This document shows, piece after piece, positions 1 through 9,387 of a stretch of 64,000 nucleotides of DNA. The position numbers were made by a program, and so were the translations under genes. The first letter of the stretch is position 1; every line of letters begins with the position of its first letter. The stretch comes from Chryseobacterium taichungense (GTDB lineage Bacteria > Bacteroidota > Bacteroidia > Flavobacteriales > Weeksellaceae). The DNA lies in assembly GCF_900109935.1 (NCBI RefSeq), contig NZ_FOBV01000008.1, forward strand, positions 159,348 to 223,347, given 5' to 3'. Under the pieces are notes generated by a model. The model had not been told where the DNA came from. It was given only the letters and a program-made list of their open reading frames with translations, and ran no database searches.

Positions 1-1644
1 TAAGAAAAGCAGTCCGAAAGTAACCATGGTTCGGGTGGCAAACTTAGATAAGACTTTCACATATCCTTTGGTTATTTTTTCAAGGAAAATATTGAACTTA
101 ATAAAGAATTTGTCAATAATTCCTTTCTTTTTATCGTGGTTGTGAGGTTTTAAAATTAAAGCACATAAAGCCGGAGTCAGTGTCAAGGCATTGATCCCCG
201 AGATCACGATGCTTATCGCCAGCGTTAAAGAGAACTGTCTATAGAAAACGCCGACCGGACCATCCAGAAATGCCACCGGAACAAACACTGCCGACATGAC
301 CAAGGTGATCGCCACGACCGCTCCTGCAATCTCTTTTGTCGCAATAACCGTGGCCTGGTAAGGTGGAAAACCCTCTTCCATTTTAACATGGACTGCCTCG
401 ACAACGACAATCGCATTATCGACAACAATTCCGATGGCTAAAACCAACGCAAAAAGCGTTAATAAATTCACGGAGAAATCAAGCATGTCCATAAAGGCAA
501 ACGTTCCGACCAATGCCACAGGAACTGCCAAAACAGGGATCAAGGTAGAACGCCAATCCTGAAGGAAAAGAAATACGACAATAGCTACCAAAATAAATGC
601 TTCGATCAAAGTATGCAATACTGCACTGATGGATGCATCCAGGAATCTCGAAACATCATACGCCAGATTGTAATCCATTCCCGGAGGAAAAGAATTCATT
701 TTCAGCTCAGCCATCTTATCCTTTACATTCTGGATGACTTCCGAAGCATTTGAACCAGGCCTCTGCTTTAACATTATCGATGCGGAAGGCCTCCCGTCGG
801 TCTTCGAAACCATTCCGTACGTCATTGCCCCAAATTCTACTTTGGCAATATCTTTCAGCTTTAAGATCGTTCCTTCTTCATCGGCCCTGACCGGGATCTC
901 TTCGTACTGCTTAGGCTCAAAAAATTTACCTTTGTATTTTACAACATATTGCAGCTGACCGGCCTTTTTACCGGATGATTCCCCTACTTTTCCGGGAGCT
1001 GCGGAAATATTCTGTTTCTGAAGGGAATTTACCACTTCATCCGCCGAAATATTGTACGCTGCCATTTTCTGAGGGTCAAGCCACACCCGCATCGAATATT
1101 CTTTCTGCCCCATGATTTCAGCACGGCCCACTCCATCCAGACGTTTCAGTTCCTGAAGAACATTGATGTCTGTAAAATTGTAAATAAACTGCTCATCCTG
1201 ACTTGGGTCTGTACTGGTGATGTTGAGATACATCAACATACTGTTCACTTCTTTTTCGGTGGTAACCCCGGCTCTGATCACCTCTTCCGGCAATTCATCC
1301 AGAATGGTGGTTACCCTGTTCTGAACATTGACTGCCGCCAGATCTGGATCCGTTCCTACCTCGAAGAACACCTGGATCAACGTCAAACCGTCATTGGAAG
1401 TCACTGTGGACATATAGGTCATTCCCGGAACGCCATTGATGGCACGTTCTAAAGGCAGTGCCACTGCATCTGCAGACACCTCGGCATTCGCTCCGGTATA
1501 TTTGGCCGTCACCGTTACCGAAGGCGGAACGATATCTGGAAATTGGGTGATCGGCATCTTCATTAAGGCCATAATTCCTACCAAAACAAAGACAATGGAA
1601 ATCACGAGCGAAAGAACCTTTCGCTTTATAAACATTTCTACCAT
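1..1644 (-). CDS. RND multidrug efflux permease (AcrB/MexB type), partial
   Basis: Inner-membrane proton-driven pump subunit of a tripartite efflux system. Translation from the ATG at 1644 gives an open frame of 548 codons that runs off the window. It starts MVEMFIKRKVLSLVIS, the usual cytoplasmic start and first membrane helix of the HAE-RND family, and continues through a porter domain (MRVWLDPQKMAAYNISADEV) into the next helices with the conserved segment GIVVDNAIVVVEAVHVKMEE. About half of a typical 1040-residue permease is present; the C-terminal half lies outside. It follows the adaptor gene at 1662-2750 by 17 bases in the same direction, so the two form one operon. The substrate cannot be deduced. 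Confidence 0.95.
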   Translation of the reverse strand, partial: MVEMFIKRKVLSLVISIVFVLVGIMALMKMPITQFPDIVPPSVTVTAKYTGANAEVSADAVALPLERAINGVPGMTYMSTVTSNDGLTLIQVFFEVGTDPDLAAVNVQNRVTTILDELPEEVIRAGVTTEKEVNSMLMYLNITSTDPSQDEQFIYNFTDINVLQELKRLDGVGRAEIMGQKEYSMRVWLDPQKMAAYNISADEVVNSLQKQNISAAPGKVGESSGKKAGQLQYVVKYKGKFFEPKQYEEIPVRADEEGTILKLKDIAKVEFGAMTYGMVSKTDGRPSASIMLKQRPGSNASEVIQNVKDKMAELKMNSFPPGMDYNLAYDVSRFLDASISAVLHTLIEAFILVAIVVFLFLQDWRSTLIPVLAVPVALVGTFAFMDMLDFSVNLLTLFALVLAIGIVVDNAIVVVEAVHVKMEEGFPPYQATVIATKEIAGAVVAITLVMSAVFVPVAFLDGPVGVFYRQFSLTLAISIVISGINALTLTPALCALILKPHNHDKKKGIIDKFFIKFNIFLEKITKGYVKVLSKFATRTMVTFGLLFL

Positions 1645-1661
1645 GATTGATTATTTAAGAA

Positions 1662-2750
1662 TTAAAGTCTGTTTTTGATTGTGATCTGATCTCCGTCTTT
1701 CAGCGATTGCGTGCCTTCGTAAATAATCAAATCTCCTTTTTTGAGGCCGCTTTCCACGACGTATGAATCTTTCAGAGCCGTTTTGACCTCTATGTTGGTC
1801 ATCTTTACTTTGTTGTTCTTATCCACTTTGAAAATGTAGGTTTTATCCTGAATGGAAAACGTTGCTTTCTGAGGGATCATTATGGCATTATTCTGAACTT
1901 CCGAAATAGAAAGTTTTCCGGACGCACCGTGTTTGATCAAATGATCAGGATTGGGAAACAGAACTTTATAGCGAATGGAACCCGTTGCCCGGTCGATCTC
2001 ACTTTCAGCCGACTTCAAAGTGCCGCTAAATTGATAAGCTGCACCATTAGGTAATGTCAATTCGATTTTCTGATGCTTTCCCAATTTGTCATGAGCCAAC
2101 AGTTCAAAATACTGATTTTCCGGAATCGAAAAATAAGCATAGACTTCATCGAGCTGCGATAAGGTAGTAAGCAATGTTCCGTTGGTCACAAGACTGCCGT
2201 CTTTATGCGGGATAATATCAAGAACACCGTCAAAAGGAGCTTTAATGGTTGAAAAATCGATCTTTTGCAACACTGCTTTTCTTTCGGCATCTGCAAACGC
2301 ATATTTTGCCCTTGCAGAAGAAAGTTTGGCTTTGGCAAGCTCCAATTCATTATCGGCAACAAATTTTTTGCTGTGCAGACTTTGGACCTGCTTCTGTTCT
2401 ACTTCTGCAATACGAACATCGGCCGTAGTTTGTTTCAGGCTTGCAGTTGCCTTCAGCAATTCAACCTGAAGCTCGGCATCATTGATCTTAAATAATGCCT
2501 GTCCTTTTCTTACGAATTGACCTTCGTTGACATATATCTTCTGAATGATGCCACTCAGCCGGGAACGTATTTCTACATTTCTTTTAGCCTGAATATCGGT
2601 TACAAACTGATTGGTTACCAAAGTATCTTTCTGCTTTACGACATAAACAGGAACTTCTTTAGTGCTTTTATTTTTATTCTGATGGTTTTTACCACATGAC
2701 CATGTGCATATCAATGCGAGACTGCACCATATGAGACTTTTTGTTTTCAT
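1662..2750 (-). CDS. RND efflux periplasmic adaptor (membrane fusion protein)
   Basis: A 362-residue HlyD/AcrA-type adaptor that links the inner-membrane permease to an outer-membrane channel. The N-terminus has a signal peptide ending TWSC, so it is probably a lipoprotein with Cys19 lipidated, although the lipobox is atypical. A barrel-sandwich half (RSRLSGIIQKIYVNEGQFVRKGQALF) is followed by an alpha-hairpin (about residues 95-150), the second lipoyl half (APFDGVLDIIPHKDGSLV) and beta-barrel and membrane-proximal domains ending ESGLKKGDLIIYEGTQSLKDG. Length is normal. It is upstream of and co-directional with the RND permease; any outer-membrane factor gene would be beyond the window. Confidence 0.95.
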   Translation of the reverse strand: MKTKSLIWCSLALICTWSCGKNHQNKNKSTKEVPVYVVKQKDTLVTNQFVTDIQAKRNVEIRSRLSGIIQKIYVNEGQFVRKGQALFKINDAELQVELLKATASLKQTTADVRIAEVEQKQVQSLHSKKFVADNELELAKAKLSSARAKYAFADAERKAVLQKIDFSTIKAPFDGVLDIIPHKDGSLVTNGTLLTTLSQLDEVYAYFSIPENQYFELLAHDKLGKHQKIELTLPNGAAYQFSGTLKSAESEIDRATGSIRYKVLFPNPDHLIKHGASGKLSISEVQNNAIMIPQKATFSIQDKTYIFKVDKNNKVKMTNIEVKTALKDSYVVESGLKKGDLIIYEGTQSLKDGDQITIKNRL

Positions 2751-2800
2751 TGAAAATTTTTGATTACTAAACTTGATTAAACATTAACATTTAGTAATTC

Positions 2801-3133
2801 TCAGAAAAGTTGCAGTAAATGGAGATAAGAAGTAAAAAAACTATAAATTGGTTTAGTAGAAGCAGAAGGAAAAACCTCACAGATTTCAAAATGCTCGTTT
2901 GTGGAACTTTCATAATCTCCATCAACATCCGCTGAGCTTAAAAACTTAGAGAAATTTTTACCGCAAACGGGCAGCGCTTTTACATTTTTATAAGATTGAG
3001 AACAAACATTAAAACCTTTCTGTGCACAATCTTGGGTCGTCAAAATATTCGCAATAGACATTTTGGTCCATTTCGAATTAACAAGAGTAAAGATTGTAAG
3101 AATGTATATAAATACGGATGACTTAAATACCAT
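2801..3133 (-). CDS. Small secreted hypothetical protein with several cysteines
   Basis: A 110-residue ORF of unknown function. It starts with a hydrophobic segment (VFIYILTIFTLVNS) that could be a signal peptide, followed by a short soluble part with Cys residues in DCAQKGFNVCSQSYKN, LPVCGKN and EICEVFP. The spacing suggests disulfide bonds in the periplasm. It reads toward the efflux operon with 50 bases between, so it may be the first gene of that transcript. A Bacteroidota -7 element lies 49 bases upstream (3182-3189). I do not recognise a family. Coding status is supported by the promoter and signal-like start but not proven. Confidence 0.5.
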   Translation of the reverse strand: MVFKSSVFIYILTIFTLVNSKWTKMSIANILTTQDCAQKGFNVCSQSYKNVKALPVCGKNFSKFLSSADVDGDYESSTNEHFEICEVFPSASTKPIYSFFTSYLHLLQLF

Positions 3134-3181
3134 TATCTACAGAAATTTTTGAAAATTCCACACTATCATATGTGGCACATA

Positions 3182-3189
3182 CAAAGGTA
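3182..3189 (-). promoter_or_regulatory. Bacteroidota -7 promoter element (TACCTTTG)
   Basis: On the minus strand the sequence reads TACCTTTG, a perfect match to the TAnnTTTG -7 element of Bacteroidota primary sigma factors. Transcription would start near 3175 and run into the small ORF at 3133 and perhaps the efflux operon. I see no clear TTTG -33 partner at the usual distance. Confidence 0.4.
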
Positions 3190-3297
3190 GCCCCTTTGGT
3201 TTTTAATCTTTTTTTAAGCAGTGTTAAATATTTACTAAAAATTACAAATTTTTGTTAAAGCGTATACGTAATTTATTCATAAAAAGTTCCAGTGGTG

Positions 3298-5034
3298 TTA
3301 TAATACCAATCGTACACCTCCCAGTTCATCCACTCTATAACTGAACCGGTCGCCAGGGCTGCTGATAAACATGAAGTTCTTCGGAATGTTCCATTTGTTG
3401 CTGAGATCTTCTACGAGTTCCGGCGTGAATTTACCAACCAAAGTAATATATTCCATGTCAACATCCGGATAAGCCCGGTCCAAAACTTCAAAATCTGCAA
3501 GGAACTTCGGGTCAGGGATCTGCTCCTTTTCAAGGACTGTTACAATCTTCATTTTATTGGTTACTTCATTCTCATGAAGATACATCATCACCTTATTTAA
3601 GGTTGCGATATCGTCACCTTTTGAGAAGAATACGAAATTCTGCTCATAGAGTTTTTTAAGTTTTCGGTTCAGGAAGCGCTGTCTTGTGACGGTGTATTTT
3701 TTATATCCGCGGGATACGGATTCCAGCATATTAACTACAAAATGCATGATATCTTTCCTCATCAGCATCGCGAGAATAATAAGTACAGAGGGAATAAAAT
3801 ATTGGAGAAAAGTGACGAGATACTGAGGCTTGGTTTTAATATTACCGTACAAAGCAATTATAATTGCAAATAAGGCGATGACCACAGCGCCCGGCCTAGC
3901 ACTTTCGGGCCGTGGAAGACGGGAGCGTCTCAGCTTTAAGAGAATATTACCCAAAGCAAAAGAAGCCATTACGGTAAGAAACGACAAAGCATAGACCGCT
4001 GCCAAAGGCCCAAGCTGACCACGAGTCACCAAAAGGACCGAACAGCAAAGCAGAAAAAACAAAATCAGGATCCTGTAGGTGCTCCCTCTTTTATTTTCCT
4101 TCAGGAAATAATTGGGAAGTATTCTGTCCAGGGTCATCCTTTTAATCAGTCCGTTTACACCAACGAAAGAAGTAAGAACGGCACCGCTTAAAACAGATAC
4201 CGCATTGATCGAAATAATGGTTGCCAACCACTTGCCTCCGGTAAGTGTTCCTACATAGCTCAGAAAAGAATTCTGATGGGATTGAACCTCAGAGATTGGA
4301 ATAATGCAAATGGCAAGGAATGCAATGAGTGGATTCAGGATAGAGACGGCGATCCACATATTTCGCAGCGTTTTTGCAAATACCCCCCTTTTCTGTTCCT
4401 CTACGAAATTGGATGAGCTTTCAAAACCCGATATACCCAGCATCGCTGCTGAAAAACCAAAAAAAATAGCTGTCATAATACTGCCATTTCGAACAGGCAG
4501 GTGAAAATTTTCTATCAATATAGACAGGCCATTCTCAAAAACAAAATAGATGCACGAACCAATGAGCAAAGCCATTGTCGTAAGATGAAAAATGAAGATA
4601 ACCAGCGCAACGACCGCACTCTCTGAGATCCCCAGAATCGTCAGTCCTAAAAATATAAGCAGCAAAACAAATGTAGCAATGTTTACGTTGAAATATGGCA
4701 GGATGTGATGGAGATAATGCATTGCCTCACTGGAGGAGATCACCGCAGTGGCCATATAAGATAGAATGGTAAGGCAAGCGGCAACAGATGCATTGCTTTT
4801 CGATGTTGTGTTCAGCAAAACATTATAAGCGCCGCCGTTAAGAGGAAGCGCTCCAACAACTTCACCATAGATCTTTCTGAACAGATACAGAACCGCTGCA
4901 ACGAGCAGAAGAGCGATCCAGGCATACTGCCCTGCTGCAACAATAGCAAGTGCAGAAACATACAAACAGGAAGAAGTGATATCGTTTCCACAGATGGCAG
5001 TGGCATACCATTCGCCAAGTTTTTTTGTCGACAT
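3298..5034 (-). CDS. APC-family amino acid permease
   Basis: A 578-residue multi-pass inner-membrane transporter of the amino acid-polyamine-organocation superfamily. Near the N-terminus it has AICGNDITSSCLYVSALAI, matching the unwound first helix of APC proteins, then about twelve hydrophobic segments; helix 3 carries LNGGAYNVLLN and helix 6 the segment FFGFSAAMLGISGFESSSNF. The last 150 residues are soluble (from KKLYEQNFVFFSKGDD to the end) and resemble the cytosolic C-terminal domain of some larger APC transporters. It stands alone, with long non-coding flanks. The substrate is not evident. Confidence 0.88.
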   Translation of the reverse strand: MSTKKLGEWYATAICGNDITSSCLYVSALAIVAAGQYAWIALLLVAAVLYLFRKIYGEVVGALPLNGGAYNVLLNTTSKSNASVAACLTILSYMATAVISSSEAMHYLHHILPYFNVNIATFVLLLIFLGLTILGISESAVVALVIFIFHLTTMALLIGSCIYFVFENGLSILIENFHLPVRNGSIMTAIFFGFSAAMLGISGFESSSNFVEEQKRGVFAKTLRNMWIAVSILNPLIAFLAICIIPISEVQSHQNSFLSYVGTLTGGKWLATIISINAVSVLSGAVLTSFVGVNGLIKRMTLDRILPNYFLKENKRGSTYRILILFFLLCCSVLLVTRGQLGPLAAVYALSFLTVMASFALGNILLKLRRSRLPRPESARPGAVVIALFAIIIALYGNIKTKPQYLVTFLQYFIPSVLIILAMLMRKDIMHFVVNMLESVSRGYKKYTVTRQRFLNRKLKKLYEQNFVFFSKGDDIATLNKVMMYLHENEVTNKMKIVTVLEKEQIPDPKFLADFEVLDRAYPDVDMEYITLVGKFTPELVEDLSNKWNIPKNFMFISSPGDRFSYRVDELGGVRLVL

Positions 5035-5263
5035 TTTTGTTGATTTATTGTTTTAGACATGTAATATTATAAATTAATTTACAGCCAGTGCTATTTTTTA
5101 TTTTAAAATTTATGCTTAAATTTTATCAGACAATGTTCTAAAAATCAACATCTCCTCCGACGCTGTATTACTGTGAAACTATCCTTATAACTTTATTGGA
5201 AAAGTATTCACTTGGGAAAAAGTTTTGAAAGCCGTAAATTTAGGCGCATTTAAAAATTCAACA

Positions 5264-6589
5264 ATGAGTAACGGTTATAACCAGAAACCGATCGATAAGA
5301 TCGTGCAGCCTATGCAACGGTTTATTCAACAGGAAAAATCGGGAGGTCTTCTGTTGGGAATCAGCGTGATCATTGCTTTGATCCTGGCTAATACACCACT
5401 CTCTCATGCCTATCACGAGATCCTCGCACAATCTTTCGGTTTCAGGTGGAACGATCACACTTACTTTGATTACAACATCCACCACTGGATCAATGACGGT
5501 CTGATGTCAATATTTTTCTTCGTGGTCGGGTTGGAATTGAAAAGGGAAATTATCGGTGGAGAACTTTCCAATGTCAGAAAGGCTCTCTTACCTATTGTGG
5601 CCGCTGTTGGCGGTATGGTGATGCCTGCCCTCATCTATCTTCTTTTCAATCCTTCAGGAGAACCACACAAGGGCTGGGGAATACCGATGGCTACTGATAT
5701 TGCCTTTGCATTGGGCGTTCTCTACCTGTTAGGAAAAAAGATTCCTCTTGCGCTCAAAGTTTTCTTAACTGCTCTGGCTATTGTGGACGACCTGGGTGCG
5801 GTACTGGTCATCGCATTTTTCTATACTGCAGAAATCAATATGACGTTTTTACTGGCAGGACTTATCATCCTTGCTTTAATGTATTTAGGAAACAAGCTTG
5901 GTGTAAGATCCATTATTTTTTATGCTGTGCTCGGAATTGGCGGAGTATGGACGTGCTTTCTGGTATCAGGAGTTCACGCAACGATCGCCGCTGTACTGGC
6001 CGCCTTTACAATTCCTGCGGATGTGAAGATCAGAGAAAATCTTTTCATTGCGAAAATTAATTCCTATCTGGAACGATTCAAAAATATTGATCCGACCGAA
6101 AATACACCGACGCTTACCAATGAACAGCTTCATGTCCTTGAAAAAATGAACGAAGCAACCCTGGCTGCTACACCTCCATTACAAAGACTGGAACATGCCA
6201 TGCATCCTGCCGTATCATTTCTTATTATTCCCATTTTTGCGATAGCGAACGCTGGGGTTTCCTTAAGCATTGATATGGAAAGTCTTTTTGACAACAATAT
6301 CGCATTAGGAACTGCTTTAGGTCTTCTCATAGGTAAAGTCCTGGGAATTGTAGGATTCAGTATTCTTTTTATCAAACTGAAAATCGCAAAAGTACCTGAT
6401 GGTATGACCTTTAAAAATCTTTTGGGACTCGGATTTTTAGCTTCTATAGGATTTACCATGTCGCTTTTTGTTACCTCACTCGCCTTCAGCCATGAAGAAT
6501 ACCAGACCCAGGCAAAAATCGGTATATTTGCCGCATCACTCATTGGTGGGATTATAGGCTATGTAATTCTCAACCGATCTGCAAAATAG
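5264..6589 (+). CDS. nhaA: Na+/H+ antiporter NhaA
   Basis: A 441-residue NhaA antiporter that exports Na+ in exchange for protons. I chose the ATG at 5264 (MSNGYNQKPID) over an in-frame TTG 13 codons upstream because it gives the usual NhaA N-terminus. The protein has the early IFFFVVGLELKREIIGGEL motif, ATDIAFALGVLYLLG around residue 145, and the paired aspartates of AIVDDLGAVLVIAFF at about residues 175-176 that bind the cation. A soluble loop (about residues 275-320) links the two halves, as in other Bacteroidota NhaA. It is 6 bases from the DUF389 gene, so the two are probably cotranscribed. Confidence 0.96.
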   Translation: MSNGYNQKPIDKIVQPMQRFIQQEKSGGLLLGISVIIALILANTPLSHAYHEILAQSFGFRWNDHTYFDYNIHHWINDGLMSIFFFVVGLELKREIIGGELSNVRKALLPIVAAVGGMVMPALIYLLFNPSGEPHKGWGIPMATDIAFALGVLYLLGKKIPLALKVFLTALAIVDDLGAVLVIAFFYTAEINMTFLLAGLIILALMYLGNKLGVRSIIFYAVLGIGGVWTCFLVSGVHATIAAVLAAFTIPADVKIRENLFIAKINSYLERFKNIDPTENTPTLTNEQLHVLEKMNEATLAATPPLQRLEHAMHPAVSFLIIPIFAIANAGVSLSIDMESLFDNNIALGTALGLLIGKVLGIVGFSILFIKLKIAKVPDGMTFKNLLGLGFLASIGFTMSLFVTSLAFSHEEYQTQAKIGIFAASLIGGIIGYVILNRSAK

Positions 6590-6595
6590 TTACGG

Positions 6596-7885
6596 ATGAT
6601 CAGAAATATCTTCAATTTTATCAACCTTCACAATGGTGAAGAAAAAAAAGATAAGGTTCTTGAGAATGTTGTTTCCAACATTTCTTTCCGGGGTTCAAAT
6701 CTGTGGATCCTGGCATGTGCGATTATTATCGCTTCAATTGGTCTAAACGTTAATTCTACGGCAGTAATTATCGGGGCGATGCTGATTTCTCCGTTAATGG
6801 GACCGATCGTAGGAGCCGGGTTTGCTCTGGGAACCTACAATTTTTCATTGCTGAAAAAGTCGTTTAAAAACCTTTTGATCGCCACTTTTGTAAGTCTTAC
6901 AGTGTCTGCGATCTACTTTTATGTCAGCCCGTTTAAAGACGTGCAGTCAGAACTTCTGGCAAGAACAGCGCCCAATATCTATGATGTCCTCATCGCGTTT
7001 TTTGGTGGATTAGTGGGTGTGATTGCTATAACAAGGGTTGAAAAGGGAAATCCGATTCCCGGCGTTGCCATTGCCACCGCTTTGATGCCGCCACTATGTA
7101 CCGCAGGTTTTGGTTTGGCAACTTTTAATTTTTCATATTTTTTCGGGGCTTTTTATCTTTATACCATTAATTGCTTCTTTATTTGTATTGCTACATTTTT
7201 CGTGGTAAAGTTTCTGCAATACCCATCTTCTATTATTGATAACAAATATGAGAAAAGAATCAGGTACGGGATCTCTATCCTGATCATCGTTATGATTGTA
7301 CCAAGCTTTTATCTGGCTTATAACCTATATAAAGAAAAGAAGTTTACGAAGACCGCTGAACAGTTTGTCCAGAAGGAATTTGAAAATAACGGTTATACGG
7401 TTATTTACAAGAAGATCAATTATAACTCAAGCCCTAAAACGATTGACCTTGCTTTTCTCAACAAAAAATTTACGGACAGTGAAATTACCTCATTTAATAA
7501 AATGCTGGTAGACAACGGACTTACAGATACCAAGCTTAGCATACGTCAGAATGATACCGATATTAAGTCTGAAATCTTAAACGAGATCAATAAGTTTGAT
7601 AATAACATTTCGGAAAAAGACATTGCTATTTCTAAGCTCAGACAGGAACTGGACAGCTATAAAGTGACAGATTCAACACTTATTCAAGAAATAAAGATCC
7701 TTTATCCTGCCATTGGTGATATTTCTTACGGAAAAATCGAGCAATATCCGAGGACAGACAGCGCAAGACTGCAGTTTACTTTATTTTATTCCGGTAAGGA
7801 TGTTGACCGGGATCAGCTTACGCAATGGCTTCAAAAAAGGATTCATGAGAAAAATATAAGAATTATTAGTTCCAATGCTGAATAA
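6596..7885 (+). CDS. DUF389 family membrane protein
   Basis: A 429-residue integral membrane protein of the DUF389 family, whose function is not established. The N-terminal half holds five to six hydrophobic segments with the family signature IIIASIGLNVNSTAVIIGAM followed by LISPLMGPIVGAGFALG, and later ATALMPPLCTAGFGLA. The C-terminal 190 residues are soluble with a predicted coiled stretch (ISEKDIAISKLRQELDSYK). It starts 6 bases after nhaA. No terminator is obvious between its stop and the convergent gene at 8055. Confidence 0.9.
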   Translation: MIRNIFNFINLHNGEEKKDKVLENVVSNISFRGSNLWILACAIIIASIGLNVNSTAVIIGAMLISPLMGPIVGAGFALGTYNFSLLKKSFKNLLIATFVSLTVSAIYFYVSPFKDVQSELLARTAPNIYDVLIAFFGGLVGVIAITRVEKGNPIPGVAIATALMPPLCTAGFGLATFNFSYFFGAFYLYTINCFFICIATFFVVKFLQYPSSIIDNKYEKRIRYGISILIIVMIVPSFYLAYNLYKEKKFTKTAEQFVQKEFENNGYTVIYKKINYNSSPKTIDLAFLNKKFTDSEITSFNKMLVDNGLTDTKLSIRQNDTDIKSEILNEINKFDNNISEKDIAISKLRQELDSYKVTDSTLIQEIKILYPAIGDISYGKIEQYPRTDSARLQFTLFYSGKDVDRDQLTQWLQKRIHEKNIRIISSNAE

Positions 7886-8054
7886 TATGGAGATAAAAAT
7901 GGGACAAAAGAAATAGATGTAATGAGCATAAAATTCAATATTCCTTCCCTTGTTTCAAAAAAATATTCACTACCTGATTTTATAATAACTTCCCGTGAAG
8001 ATCTTTGCACCTATTAATAAACAAAAGGTGGAATAAATAAAAAAAATTGAATAA

Positions 8055-8663
8055 TCAATCAGGTAATTTTACATTACCATTAGCGGTCAAATGCATAGTC
8101 CCTTTGCTGATATCAATTATTTTATCAACTTCTCTTAAACCTCTTGTTCTAATCGCGCAGAATATTTTGATCTCTTTATCAGGATGAACTTTCTGAAGTT
8201 CTAGTGCGCAAGCCATAGATGTTCTTCCTAAAGTCAGAATATTATCGATTACAATAATAGTTGGTTCAGTGATTAATATCGGGGTCACTTCTAAACTTTC
8301 CTGATGTGCTTGCACTGTATTTCTGGTGTCTGCGTGAAATTGTCCACTTGATTTGGGAATTGCATATTTACGTTGTAGACAATTTGCCACACTCTCTCCC
8401 ACTCCATTGCTGGCAAGCGTCTCACAGATGATCTTCGCCGGAAAAACAGCGCCATCAACTAGAGGTGTACTTCTTGGTACCGGAACTAAAGCTGAGTTAG
8501 CAAAAAATTCTGATAGATCTGCTTCTTTTATTCTTTGGCTTAATCTCGTACTGAAGCTTACATCTCCGTTTTTACAGGAACCGGCAACCGTCCTTGAAGA
8601 AATTTCTATCTCGGACTTACCTCTTGGAGAATAGGCCAGAAAAGTAGGAAACTCAAAAGACAT
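8055..8663 (-). CDS. Phosphoribosyltransferase-like protein
   Basis: A 202-residue type I phosphoribosyltransferase-fold protein. The segment IIVIDNILTLGRTSMA (about residues 136-151) matches the PRPP-binding loop pattern (hydrophobic strand, acidic residue, TxGxT-like turn), and ALVPVPRSTPL (59-69) resembles the start of ComF-type domains. There is no N-terminal zinc-finger like that of full ComF. It lies 67 bases downstream of the DprA-like gene on the same strand; the pair is likely an operon. SLOG/DprA proteins coupled to phosphoribosyltransferases have been discussed as nucleotide-centred conflict systems, but the substrate here is unknown. A role in competence is an alternative. Confidence 0.75.
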   Translation of the reverse strand: MSFEFPTFLAYSPRGKSEIEISSRTVAGSCKNGDVSFSTRLSQRIKEADLSEFFANSALVPVPRSTPLVDGAVFPAKIICETLASNGVGESVANCLQRKYAIPKSSGQFHADTRNTVQAHQESLEVTPILITEPTIIVIDNILTLGRTSMACALELQKVHPDKEIKIFCAIRTRGLREVDKIIDISKGTMHLTANGNVKLPD

Positions 8664-8730
8664 ACTCTTTCTTTGTTGTTAAATAGGGAATACTTTCGAT
8701 CAAAAATTCAAAATTATCATTGGTCAATAC

Positions 8731-9327
8731 CTATGCACCATAGCTTAACATTTCTTCTGCCCATGAGATTTTATCGTTGAGTACATTCTCCATAATGAAC
8801 AACTGTCTTCCCAACCTCAATGCCTCCCAACCCTGATGTTTTGTTCCGCTTTTCTCACTCGCCTCAATGATGATCGTTGCGTCACTAATCAACGCCATTG
8901 TGCGGTTTCTTATAGAGAAACTTTTTGGAGTTACGGGATAGTTTTCCTGGAACTGCGAGATCAGCAGGTGATTTTCAGCAATAAAATCCTGAAGGTCTTT
9001 ATTTTCAGCAGGGAAATATTTATCAAGGGGTGTCCCGATAACACCTATGGTGTGACCTTGAAATTCAATGGCAGTTTTATGTGCGATAGAATCGACACCT
9101 TCTGCTAAGCCGCTGACTACAGTAATGTCATTTTGAACCAAGAGCTTCGCTATCTTTCTTGCTCTTCTTATACCCAGTTCAGAAACCTTTCTGGATCCAA
9201 CGACCGCTACCCTTCTTCCATTTTCCAGTAACGAAAAATCCCCTTTGTAAAACAACTCTTTGGGACTGTTCTTTTTCTCAACGGTAGTAAGCTTATCGTA
9301 GTATTCGTTAAAAGCACTGATCTGCAT
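8731..9327 (-). CDS. DprA/Smf-like SLOG-domain protein
   Basis: A 198-residue protein made of little more than the Rossmann-like DprA core. It shows VAVVGSRKVSELG (40-52), SGLAEGVDSIAH (72-83), a GHTIGVIGTPLDKYFP strand and FSIRNRTMALISDATIIIEA (137-156), all conserved in DprA. It lacks the SAM-like N-terminal and winged-helix C-terminal domains of a full (360-residue) DprA, so it is probably not the housekeeping competence protein. It binds nucleotide or ssDNA by family inference. It is first in a two-gene unit with the phosphoribosyltransferase-like gene and has its own promoter at 9355-9387. Confidence 0.8.
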   Translation of the reverse strand: MQISAFNEYYDKLTTVEKKNSPKELFYKGDFSLLENGRRVAVVGSRKVSELGIRRARKIAKLLVQNDITVVSGLAEGVDSIAHKTAIEFQGHTIGVIGTPLDKYFPAENKDLQDFIAENHLLISQFQENYPVTPKSFSIRNRTMALISDATIIIEASEKSGTKHQGWEALRLGRQLFIMENVLNDKISWAEEMLSYGA

Positions 9328-9354
9328 AGGTCTTCAAGATTTAAATGAATAATG

Positions 9355-9387
9355 TAAATATAGTGTATTTACTGTGTAAAATACAAA
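9355..9387 (-). promoter_or_regulatory. Promoter of the dprA-like/PRTase pair with overlapping dyad
   Basis: On the minus strand TTTG (9387-9384) and TATATTTA (9362-9355) are separated by 21 bases, close to the Bacteroidota TTTG-N19/21-TAnnTTTG pattern with the last base mismatched. Between them GTATTT and AAATAC form a dyad, the position expected for a repressor site. The start codon is 28 bases downstream of the -7 element. Confidence 0.5.
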
